From: Betaproteobacteria bacterium UBA7395
GTDB lineage: Bacteria > Pseudomonadota > Gammaproteobacteria > Burkholderiales > Rhodocyclaceae
Length of the DNA: 5,023 bases
Reading direction: 5' to 3'
Assembly (NCBI GenBank): GCA_002470165.1
Contig: DKNF01000017.1
Coordinates: 1 to 5,023 of the forward strand
The notes beneath the pieces were generated by a model, which worked only from the letters and a program-made list of their open reading frames with translations, did not search any database and was not told the origin of the DNA. Shown piece by piece: positions 1-5,023 of the stretch. Positions within the stretch are counted from its first letter, which is position 1; each line of letters starts with the position of its first letter. A program made the position numbers and the translations under genes.

Positions 1-619
1 CGCCGGCCAGTACATCGACATCCTGCTCAAGGACGGCCGCAAGCGCAGCTTCTCGCTGGCCAATGCGCCCGGCGAAGGCAAGCTGCTCGAACTGCACATC
101 CGCCATGTGCCCGGCGGTTTCTTCACCGAGCAGGTGTTCACCACCATGAAGGAACGCGACATCCTGCGTTTCAACGGCCCGCACGGCGGCTTCTACCTGC
201 ACAACGAAGCTGCCAAGCCGGTCATCCTGCTGGCCGGCGGCACCGGCTTCGCGCCGATCAAGGCCATCGTCGAGCAGGCCATCGCCGACGGCTACCCGCA
301 TCCGCTGTACATCTACTGGGGCGCCAAGGCACGTGTCGACCTCTACCAGGAAGCCCTGCCCGCGACCTGGGCCAACGCCCACGCCAACATCCACTATGTG
401 CCGGTGCTCTCGGAACCGGCTGCCGGTGACGACTGGCAGGGCCGCACCGGCTTCGTCCATCGCGCCGTGGTCGCCGACTTCCCCGACCTGTCGGGCTTCC
501 AGGTCTATGCCTGCGGCTCGCCGGTGATGATCGACGTCGCCCGCAAGGATTTCGTCGGCGAATGCGGCCTGCCGGAGGAAGAGTTTTTCTCCGACGCCTT
601 CACCTTCTCGGCGACCTGA
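1..619 (+). CDS. FAD/NAD(P)H oxidoreductase, CDP-6-deoxy-delta-3,4-glucoseen reductase-like (C-terminal part; 5' end outside window)
   Basis: The reading frame is open from base 2 and gives 205 residues before the TGA at 617-619; the start lies outside the window. Visible ferredoxin-NADP+ reductase landmarks, in fragment numbering, are the FAD-binding RSFSLAN at 15-21, the nucleotide-binding loop GGTGFAPI at about 79-86, the CGSP motif at 171-174 that contacts the nicotinamide nucleotide, and a C-terminal FFSDAFTF segment. Members of this family usually carry an N-terminal plant-type 2Fe-2S ferredoxin domain, which would lie upstream and cannot be seen here. The enzyme would pass electrons from NAD(P)H through FAD to an iron-sulfur centre or partner protein in the cytoplasm. 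The glucoseen reductase name is inherited from a deoxysugar-pathway enzyme; no deoxysugar genes are visible, so the true electron acceptor is unknown. A GTG at 107 is internal and is not the start. The family call is firm, the specific role weak. Confidence 0.9.
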   Translation, partial: AGQYIDILLKDGRKRSFSLANAPGEGKLLELHIRHVPGGFFTEQVFTTMKERDILRFNGPHGGFYLHNEAAKPVILLAGGTGFAPIKAIVEQAIADGYPHPLYIYWGAKARVDLYQEALPATWANAHANIHYVPVLSEPAAGDDWQGRTGFVHRAVVADFPDLSGFQVYACGSPVMIDVARKDFVGECGLPEEEFFSDAFTFSAT

Positions 620-621
620 GC

Positions 622-1236
622 ATGTTCGGCGTCGCCGACTATGGCGCCTTCGTGGTTGCAGTGCTGATTTTTCTGGCCATTCCCGGCCCGGGCAACCTGG
701 CACTGCTGACCTCGACCGCCAAGGGCGGCGTGCGCGGCGGACTGGCGGCGACCCTCGGCGTCATCCTCGGCGATCAGGTGCTGATGTGGCTGGCCGTCGC
801 CGGCGTCGCTGCGGCGCTGACCGCACACCCGGCGATCTTCACCGCCATCCAGTGGGGTGGTGCCGCCTACCTGGCCTGGCTCGGCGGGCGGATGCTGCTG
901 GCCAAACCGGGTGCGGCACCGATCCTCGACATCAAGCCGCGCCACTACCTGCGCCAGGCGCTGCTGATCACGCTGCTGAATCCCAAGGCCATCGTTTTCT
1001 ACATGGCCTTCTTTCCGCTCTTCGTCGATCCGGCGCGCCATCTCGGCCTGCCCACCTTCGCTTTCATGGCGGCCAGCATCGCCGTGTTGACCTTGCTCTA
1101 CTGCGTCACGGCGATCGCCATCGCCCGCTGGTTCGGCGCCCGCCTGCAAGGCGGTACGACAGCCGCACGGGCGCTGGAAAAACTGGCCGGCGCCGCGCTG
1201 ATCGCTTTCGGCGTCAAGTTGCTGAGCGGCCGATAA
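622..1236 (+). CDS. LysE/RhtB-family amino acid exporter
   Basis: This 204-residue, strongly hydrophobic protein has the usual length of LysE/RhtB translocators. The N-terminal membrane segment carries the family signature IPGPGNLALL at about 20-29, followed by the glycine-rich AKGGVRGGLAATLGVILGD stretch at 33-51. NPKAIVFYMAFFPLF at 120-134 is the second conserved region. About six membrane segments can be drawn, near residues 8-28, 40-65, 70-92, 112-134, 145-170 and 187-202. Such proteins sit in the inner membrane and export amino acids or related metabolites, probably driven by the proton gradient; the substrate cannot be read from sequence. The ATG at 622 is chosen because it lies two bases after the preceding TGA and directly precedes the family N-terminus. 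An in-frame upstream start at 562 would add 20 unrelated residues inside the previous gene. No clear Shine-Dalgarno is present, which suits translational coupling. The 3' end overlaps the convergent TetR gene. Confidence 0.92.
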   Translation: MFGVADYGAFVVAVLIFLAIPGPGNLALLTSTAKGGVRGGLAATLGVILGDQVLMWLAVAGVAAALTAHPAIFTAIQWGGAAYLAWLGGRMLLAKPGAAPILDIKPRHYLRQALLITLLNPKAIVFYMAFFPLFVDPARHLGLPTFAFMAASIAVLTLLYCVTAIAIARWFGARLQGGTTAARALEKLAGAALIAFGVKLLSGR

Positions 1237-1861
1237 CGTCAGATTCGGCGCTACCGCGCATGGCCGGCAGCACCAGTTCGGCCAGCGCTTCCGCAAGCAC
1301 TTCAGGTGGCAGGTCATCGTCGGGCGAATACCAATGCACGCTCCAGTTCAGCGCACCGAAGAGCAGGCGATGCAACAGCGAATCGCTGACCGCACCGCGC
1401 AGCCGGCCGTTCGAAACAGGCACCAGCCCCTGCAGGCAGGCCTTCCAGACGTCTTCGTAAAGCGCCATCAGGCGCATCACTTCCTTTTTGGCCCCGGCCG
1501 ACAATGCTCGCGTTTCATAGAGCAGCACCGTCACGAAATCCCGTGACGGCGGATCGTGCAGAAAGCCGATGTGCTGGCGGATCAGCACCTTCAGGCAGGT
1601 TTCCGGCGGCAGTTGGCGACCGGCGACCGTCTCGGCGCCGGCCAGCACGTGGCGCATGCCCTCAATGGCAACGGCATCGAGAATCTCGCGCTTGCTGCGA
1701 AAATGGCAAAAGGTCGAACCCGAGGCGATACCGACCGCCGTGGTGATATCGCGAATGGTGCTTGCCTCGTAACCCTTGGCCCGGAACAGCGCGGCGGCGG
1801 CAACGAGAATCTCGCCCCGCCGGCTGTTTTCCAGATACTGGCCATTGCTTTTCTTTTTCAT
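1214..1861 (-). CDS. TetR/AcrR-family transcriptional regulator, KstR2-like C-terminal region
   Basis: The product is 215 residues, typical for TetR regulators. The N-terminal DNA-binding domain runs from about 14 to 62: an initial helix (RRGEILVAAAALFRAKG), then the helix-turn-helix TIRDITTAVGIASGSTF and the closing HFRSKREIL. The usual aromatic residue before HF is replaced by cysteine (FCHF). The C-terminal ligand and dimer domain contains LLFGALNWSVHWYSPDDDL, which resembles the KstR2-type TetR C-terminal family whose studied members sense acyl-CoA thioesters; the ligand here is inferred only. The start at 1861 is chosen over one at 1924 because the homologous region begins there and an AAGGGAG ribosome-binding site lies 8 bases upstream. 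Many TetR proteins repress their own promoter, and the upstream gap contains repeat elements that fit this. Neighbours are the c-di-GMP enzyme gene upstream on the same strand and the convergent exporter, overlapped by 23 bp. Confidence 0.9.
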   Translation of the reverse strand: MKKKSNGQYLENSRRGEILVAAAALFRAKGYEASTIRDITTAVGIASGSTFCHFRSKREILDAVAIEGMRHVLAGAETVAGRQLPPETCLKVLIRQHIGFLHDPPSRDFVTVLLYETRALSAGAKKEVMRLMALYEDVWKACLQGLVPVSNGRLRGAVSDSLLHRLLFGALNWSVHWYSPDDDLPPEVLAEALAELVLPAMRGSAESDVIGRSAT

Positions 1862-1869
1862 CGGTCCAT

Positions 1870-1876
1870 CTCCCTT
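1870..1876 (-). promoter_or_regulatory. Shine-Dalgarno of the tetR-type gene
   Basis: On the minus strand AAGGGAG lies 8 bases before the ATG at 1861-1859. It supports that start over the longer reading from 1924. An ATG that overlaps this site (ATGGACCGATGA) is out of frame and stops after three codons. Confidence 0.75.
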
Positions 1877-1895
1877 GACTGGGGTGTCCCGGCGC

Positions 1896-1945
1896 TTAGT
1901 GAAACGCGTCGCATCCAGTTCCACACTAAATGAGAATGCGTCGCA
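1896..1945. promoter_or_regulatory. Candidate operator/promoter region of the tetR-type gene (direct and inverted repeats)
   Basis: The 108-bp gap between the c-di-GMP enzyme stop and the regulator start holds two copies of GCGTCGCA, at 1906-1913 and 1938-1945, spaced 32 bp apart, close to three helical turns. On the minus strand each TGCGACGC is followed by a similar RTT...TCA sequence, so the repeat extends imperfectly beyond 8 bp. An inverted pair, TTAGTG at 1896-1901 and CACTAA at 1924-1929, brackets one copy. This is where an autoregulatory TetR operator would be expected. I cannot place convincing -35 and -10 boxes, and the family's operator sequence is not known to me, so this is only a candidate. 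Confidence 0.35.
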
Positions 1946-1969
1946 AGGCCAACTATTTCGTCAGTAGGG

Positions 1970-4618
1970 TTATTGCATGGCCGGCATGAAGCCCGCCACC
2001 GACCCCGCCGGCATTGGCCTGGCATACAGGAAGCCCTGCGCTTTCAGGCAGCCGTTGCCTGCCAGAAATGCGCGCTGCTGCAAGGTTTCCACCCCTTCGG
2101 CGACGACTTCGAGCCCGAGGGCCTTGGCCAGGGCGACAACGGCAAGAATGATGGCCGCATTATTCGGTTTGTTTTCGATATCGCGCATGAACGAGCGGTC
2201 GATCTTCAGCCGGTCCACCGTAAAAGTGCTCAGATAGGCCAGCGAGGAGTATCCCGTACCGAAATCGTCGAGCGTCAGATGGACGCCCAGCGCCTTCAGA
2301 TCGCGCAGGGTGTGCTGCACCTTGGGCGTGTTGCTCATCAGTGCGCTCTCGGTCAGTTCCAGCTCCAGGCGCTCCGGCGCCAGCCCGGTTTCCTTCAGGA
2401 CCCTCGCGACCACCTCGGCCAGATCGCCTTGCTCGAGCTGACGGGCGGATACATTGACCGCCAGACGTTCATGACACTGACGCAGCCCTGTCCACTTGAC
2501 GGCCTCCCGGCAGGCTGCCGCCAGCACCCATTCGCCGAGCGGAATGATCAGACCGATATCCTCGGCGACCGGAATGAAATCGGTCGGCTCGATCCAGCCG
2601 TGCACCGGATGCTGCCAGCGCAACAAGGCTTCCCAGGCAATCACCCGGTCACCGCCGACATCGAATTGCGGCTGGTAATGCAGCAGGAATTCCCCGCGCT
2701 CGAGCGCCAGGCGCAGATCGTTCTCCAGACGGTGCCGGATGCGCACCTCCTCGTTCATCTGTGCCTCGAAGAACATCCAGGCATTCCTGCCGGCGGCCTT
2801 GACCTGGTACATGGCGATATCGGCAGCCTGCAGCAGGCTGTCGAGATCTTCCCCATCCCCGGGAAACAGGCTGACGCCGATACTGGGCGAGGTATGCAGC
2901 AGATGCAATGGCGTCTGTACCGGCTGCGTCACGGCCCCCCGTATCTTTTCCGCGACCGGAACCACATCGCGATGCGTCTTGATGCCGGCAAGCAGGACCA
3001 CGAACTCGTCGCCGCCAAGACGGGCAACGGTGTCTCCGGCGCGAATGCTGACATTGAGACGGCGCGCCACCTCGACCAGCAACTGATCGCCGACCTGATG
3101 CCCCAGGCTGTCGTTGACCTGCTTGAAGCGATCCAGATCGATCAGCAGCAAGGCCACGCCCTCGTCGCTGCGGCGCGCGGCGGCCACCAGCTTGGAGAAG
3201 CGGTCTTCGAGCAGACGGCGATTGGCCAGACCGGTCAGCGCATCGTGACGGGCCAGGTAATCGATCCGTTCCTCGTGCGCCTTGCGCTCCGAAATATCGG
3301 CGAAGAGCGCGACATAGCGGGTGTTTCCCTGCGCCAGCCGGACCGCGTTGATGCATAGCCATTTCGGATAAATCTGCCCATTCTTGCGCCGATCCCAGAT
3401 CTCGCCGTGCCAGTGATCCTCGTCGGCCAGACTACGCCACATCTCGCGATAGAAGGCCTCGTCATGGGGGTCGGAACGGAGAATGCGCGGATTGCGCCCG
3501 ATTGCATCTTCCGGCTGGTAACCGGTAATCAGCGTGAAGGCGGGGTTGACGCGCAGGATGGTGCCGTCGCCATCGGTCACCAGAATGGCTTCCGGGCTGT
3601 ATTCGAAAACCTGCTCGGCCAGCCGCAGTTGCTCCGCCGCCTCCCAACGGCTGCTGACATCCTGCACCGTGAGCACGATCAAGCCGCTGTCGTCGAGCGT
3701 GTGCGAGGAAACGAACTGCGCGGGAAACGGCATCTCCCGGCCCGGCGTGGAAATCATGCACTCGAAGGTCTGCCCATGCACCAGCCGGCTGAGCAGACAC
3801 GCAGTCTGGCCGGGTGCGTCGGGAAAACGGCGGATGACGTCGGTCAGCGGCTGGCCGATGACCTCGCCCTCATCCACCCCAAGCAGTTCCTGGGCGGCCG
3901 GATTGAGGAAGCGGATGCGGTGCGGCACCGCGTCGTCGACGCCAACCACGCCTTCGCCGATGGCATGCACGATGCTCTGGCTGATCTCGTTGGCGCGGGC
4001 CAGGGCTGCCTGGATTTCCAGCGTCTTCTGCGACTCCTTGAGGCGATCGACGTTGCTGGCGTGCATCTCCCTTTCGAGCTCATGGCCGACCCACTGCGCC
4101 ATCAGCTTGATGAACAGGAAATCCTCGTGCGGATGGGGATGAGCGACGTGCGCCCGACTCGAAAAACTCAGCGTTCCCCAGGGCTTTTCGTCGACCAGGA
4201 TACGGGCGCCGAGATAGGCCTCGAGACGGAACTCCTGAAAACACGGGTGCTGCTCCCAGTCGGATCCTGTGGCACGGTCGAAGCCCACCGGCTCGGGGGA
4301 GTCAATGGTGCGGCTGCAATAGGTTCGCAACAGCGGCAGGCAGTCACCCGACGACAGCAGCCCGGGCGCCGGCGAGGTGGCGACTGCCTCGTAGGTATCG
4401 TCGGCGATGCGTGCGACACAGGCGAAATCCAGTTCGAATGTCTGCCGACCGAGGTCGAGAAGCGCGCGGAGCTTTTCGTCAAGGGCGGACTGGTGGTCGG
4501 CAGTGATCGCGTAGAGCGCAGTGATCCGCTCGTAGGCAAGGGCGTGCATCATGAAAATCAGGCCGGATGACGGCGTGCTTGCATCTGATGAAAGGGGAAT
4601 TTGAAACTCGGGACGCAT
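1970..4618 (-). CDS. GAF-PAS-PAS-GGDEF-EAL cyclic-di-GMP diguanylate cyclase/phosphodiesterase
   Basis: This 882-residue protein combines sensing with c-di-GMP turnover. Domains in order are a GAF-like sensor (about 42-185), a short linker helix (185-210), PAS1 (about 210-325), PAS2 (about 331-445, with NPAFTLITGY and a PAC end DISERKAHEE), GGDEF (about 455-615) and EAL (about 625-870). The cyclase domain has DLDRFKQVND with the metal-binding aspartate near 494, intact GGDEF at 535-539, and the product-inhibition I-site RxxD at 526-529. The EAL domain keeps EALLRW (663-668), N722, ELTES (754-758), DDFGTGYSS (784-792), K805, E841 and Q861, so both synthesis from GTP and hydrolysis to pGpG are predicted. 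There is no signal peptide or membrane segment, so a cytoplasmic location is likely. The ATG at 4618 comes three codons after an in-frame stop and lacks a clear Shine-Dalgarno; the Met-Met at 23-24 is an alternative start. The signal bound by the sensors cannot be told. Confidence 0.96.
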   Translation of the reverse strand: MRPEFQIPLSSDASTPSSGLIFMMHALAYERITALYAITADHQSALDEKLRALLDLGRQTFELDFACVARIADDTYEAVATSPAPGLLSSGDCLPLLRTYCSRTIDSPEPVGFDRATGSDWEQHPCFQEFRLEAYLGARILVDEKPWGTLSFSSRAHVAHPHPHEDFLFIKLMAQWVGHELEREMHASNVDRLKESQKTLEIQAALARANEISQSIVHAIGEGVVGVDDAVPHRIRFLNPAAQELLGVDEGEVIGQPLTDVIRRFPDAPGQTACLLSRLVHGQTFECMISTPGREMPFPAQFVSSHTLDDSGLIVLTVQDVSSRWEAAEQLRLAEQVFEYSPEAILVTDGDGTILRVNPAFTLITGYQPEDAIGRNPRILRSDPHDEAFYREMWRSLADEDHWHGEIWDRRKNGQIYPKWLCINAVRLAQGNTRYVALFADISERKAHEERIDYLARHDALTGLANRRLLEDRFSKLVAAARRSDEGVALLLIDLDRFKQVNDSLGHQVGDQLLVEVARRLNVSIRAGDTVARLGGDEFVVLLAGIKTHRDVVPVAEKIRGAVTQPVQTPLHLLHTSPSIGVSLFPGDGEDLDSLLQAADIAMYQVKAAGRNAWMFFEAQMNEEVRIRHRLENDLRLALERGEFLLHYQPQFDVGGDRVIAWEALLRWQHPVHGWIEPTDFIPVAEDIGLIIPLGEWVLAAACREAVKWTGLRQCHERLAVNVSARQLEQGDLAEVVARVLKETGLAPERLELELTESALMSNTPKVQHTLRDLKALGVHLTLDDFGTGYSSLAYLSTFTVDRLKIDRSFMRDIENKPNNAAIILAVVALAKALGLEVVAEGVETLQQRAFLAGNGCLKAQGFLYARPMPAGSVAGFMPAMQ

Positions 4619-4681
4619 TTTGTCGCGTCACACTGTTACAAACAACCGCCCAAGCCCGTTTCCCTTGCCATTCGACATTCA

Positions 4682-4701
4682 TTGTTGCCCGAAGGTAACA
4701 A
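4682..4701 (-). repeat. Hairpin with UUCG tetraloop in the leader of the c-di-GMP enzyme gene
   Basis: In the minus-strand transcript the element reads TTGTTACC, loop TTCG, GGCAACAA, with one A-C mismatch in the stem. A C(UUCG)G loop is an unusually stable RNA tetraloop. On the plus strand the mismatch becomes a G-U wobble with a CGAA loop. No run of T follows on either strand, so it is not a standard intrinsic terminator. It ends 64 bases before the start codon and shares three bases with the adjacent palindrome. Confidence 0.45.
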
Positions 4702-4712
4702 GCACCTGCTTG
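4699..4712. repeat. Perfect 14-bp palindrome CAAGCA-CC-TGCTTG
   Basis: Six-base arms flank a two-base centre, a geometry typical of a dimeric regulator half-site pair. It lies 81-94 bases upstream of the GGDEF-EAL start codon and overlaps the neighbouring hairpin arm by three bases, so the two could not both fold in one RNA. A binding protein is not known. Confidence 0.4.
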
Positions 4713-4722
4713 CCTCGAAGCC

Positions 4723-4736
4723 CGGCCGGAAGGCCG
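4723..4736. repeat. Small GC-rich hairpin CGGCC-GGAA-GGCCG
   Basis: A five-base-pair perfect stem closes a four-base loop; on the plus strand the loop GGAA fits the GNRA class. It has no following T-run. It may contribute to transcription termination after the livF-like gene or may be incidental in this GC-rich DNA. Confidence 0.3.
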
Positions 4737-4759
4737 ACGAAATACTGTCAGCACATTGC

Positions 4760-4783
4760 GCGCCGCCGCCGGGCGGGCGGCGC
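4760..4783 (-). terminator. Possible weak terminator stem-loop after the livF-like gene
   Basis: GCGCCGCC at 4760-4767 pairs perfectly with GGCGGCGC at 4776-4783 around an eight-base loop. On the minus strand it lies 25 bases beyond the amber stop and only 4 bases beyond the later TGA, the usual spot for a terminator. No T-run follows, so it could instead be a 3'-end stabilising stem or a Rho-dependent context. Confidence 0.35.
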
Positions 4784-4787
4784 AGGC

Positions 4788-4808
4788 TCACTCGCCGAGG
4801 TAAGCGGC
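4788..4808 (-). other. In-frame continuation of the livF-like gene past its amber stop (AAYLGE, then TGA)
   Basis: Directly after the TAG at 4811-4809, the same frame reads A-A-Y-L-G-E and then TGA at 4790-4788. The family normally ends in (R/Q)xAYLGE or AYLGG, as in E. coli LivF, which ends in RSAYLGG. The six codons therefore look like the ancestral C-terminal tail, cut off by one nonsense codon that most simply came from CAG (glutamine). Confidence 0.75.
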
Positions 4809-5023
4809 CTAGACCTTGGGATCGTGCAGCAGTTCGGCCGACTCGCCGCTCAGGGTGATTTCACCGCTTTCCAGCACATAGGCGCGCTGGCTCGATTCGA
4901 GCGCCAGCTTGGCATTCTGCTCGATCAGCAGGATGGTCATGCCGGCCGCGGCGACGTTGCGGACGACCTCGAAGATCTTCTGCACCATGATCGGCGCCAG
5001 ACCCATCGACGGCTCGTCGAGCA
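4809..5023 (-). CDS. livF: Branched-chain amino acid/amide ABC transporter ATP-binding protein, LivF type (C-terminal part; 5' end outside window)
   Basis: Seventy codons are visible. The fragment opens with LDEPSMGLAP, the Walker B aspartate-glutamate pair and D-loop of an ABC ATPase. It continues with TILLIEQNAKLAL, where EQN in place of the usual histidine-containing switch is characteristic of LivF rather than LivG, which has EHD. The end is RAYVLESGEITLSGESAELLHDPKV. The protein would be one of two cytoplasmic ATPases powering a HAAT-family importer with two permeases and a periplasmic binding protein; none of those partners is in the window. Substrates in this family range from branched-chain amino acids to urea, amides and aromatic acids, so the true substrate is open. 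The frame stops at TAG about seven residues short of the normal end (see the AAYLGE entry). The missing tail lies outside the catalytic motifs, so the protein may still work. Confidence 0.9.
   Translation of the reverse strand, partial: LDEPSMGLAPIMVQKIFEVVRNVAAAGMTILLIEQNAKLALESSQRAYVLESGEITLSGESAELLHDPKV

Larger units (their letters stand above)
4619..4787. other. Intergenic region upstream of the c-di-GMP enzyme gene, with several dyads
   Basis: This gap separates the livF-like gene from the GGDEF-EAL gene and should hold the latter's promoter and leader. It contains four small dyads, listed separately where distinct, plus an imperfect 13-bp palindrome GTCACACTGTTAC at 4627-4639, just 8 bases before the ATG. 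I could not identify a convincing sigma-70 or sigma-54 promoter. No small ORF here is credible. Confidence 0.5.

Noticed and set aside
562..621. Earlier in-frame start for the LysE-family protein at 562
   Set aside because: It would add 20 residues unrelated to the family and overlap the reductase C-terminus; the ATG at 622 gives the standard family N-terminus.
505..1317. Minus-strand 270-codon open frame opposite the LysE-family gene
   Set aside because: It is antisense to a clear membrane transporter, has low-complexity charged composition, and spans the end of the reductase gene as well as part of the TetR gene. It is a shadow of real coding sequence.
1862..1924. Longer tetR-type protein starting at 1924
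   Set aside because: The extra 21 residues are not part of a TetR domain, and a good AAGGGAG ribosome-binding site directs initiation at 1861.
1973..4570. Long plus-strand open frames of 461 and 387 codons opposite the GGDEF-EAL gene
   Set aside because: They are exactly antisense to a gene with well-recognised domains, share one frame, and encode arginine-, glutamine- and histidine-rich sequence with no family resemblance. GC-rich coding DNA commonly leaves an antisense frame open.
4682..4736. Hairpins read as intrinsic terminators
   Set aside because: Neither stem is followed by a T-run on either strand, so a standard Rho-independent terminator is not supported.
4601..4858. Plus-strand 85-codon open frame covering the intergenic gap
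   Set aside because: It overlaps the ends of two real minus-strand genes, has no ribosome-binding site, and its second half simply translates GC-rich stems.
1..5023. CRISPR arrays, tRNA or rRNA genes, insertion sequences, attachment sites, or a defence or mobile system
   Set aside because: I saw no regularly spaced repeats, RNA-gene signatures, terminal inverted repeats or transposase or integrase motifs; coding density and style look like ordinary chromosome.

Overview
The window is GC-rich, tightly packed bacterial DNA with five genes, two of them cut by the window edges. The protein sequences (a CDP-6-deoxy-glucoseen-reductase-like flavoprotein, a LysE/RhtB exporter, a GAF-PAS-PAS-GGDEF-EAL protein and a LivF-type ATPase) look betaproteobacterial, most likely Rhodocyclales (Azoarcus/Thauera/Dechloromonas-like). 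That placement comes from recalled family resemblance, not from a search.

Layout. Positions 1-619 (+) hold the C-terminal 205 residues of an FAD/NAD(P)H ferredoxin-reductase-type protein. Two bases later a LysE/RhtB-family exporter begins (622-1236, +), so the two are probably cotranscribed. A TetR-family regulator (1214-1861, -) converges on the exporter and overlaps its 3' end by 23 bp. Its 108-bp upstream gap carries an 8-bp direct repeat and an inverted repeat that could be its operator. Next on the same strand is a large cyclic-di-GMP enzyme of 882 residues (1970-4618, -) in which both the GGDEF and the EAL active-site signatures are intact. The 190-bp gap before it contains several small dyads. 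At the right edge is the C-terminal part of a branched-chain amino acid/amide ABC transporter ATPase of LivF type (4809 to the edge, -).

The genes do not form one obvious pathway. The left pair is probably an operon. The three minus-strand genes (livF-like, c-di-GMP enzyme, tetR) are collinear, but gaps of 190 and 108 bp suggest separate transcription units. The TetR C-terminal half resembles regulators that sense acyl-CoA-type ligands. LivF-type transporters in such bacteria often sit in catabolic clusters, so a link between the regulator and the transporter is possible but unproven.

The most notable observation is at the end of the livF-like gene. The frame stops at an amber codon, and the next six codons read AAYLGE followed by TGA, which is the usual LivF/LivG C-terminal tail. 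One C-to-T change in a CAG codon, or a sequencing error, would explain it. I see no CRISPR array, RNA gene, insertion sequence or clearly new defence or mobile system.
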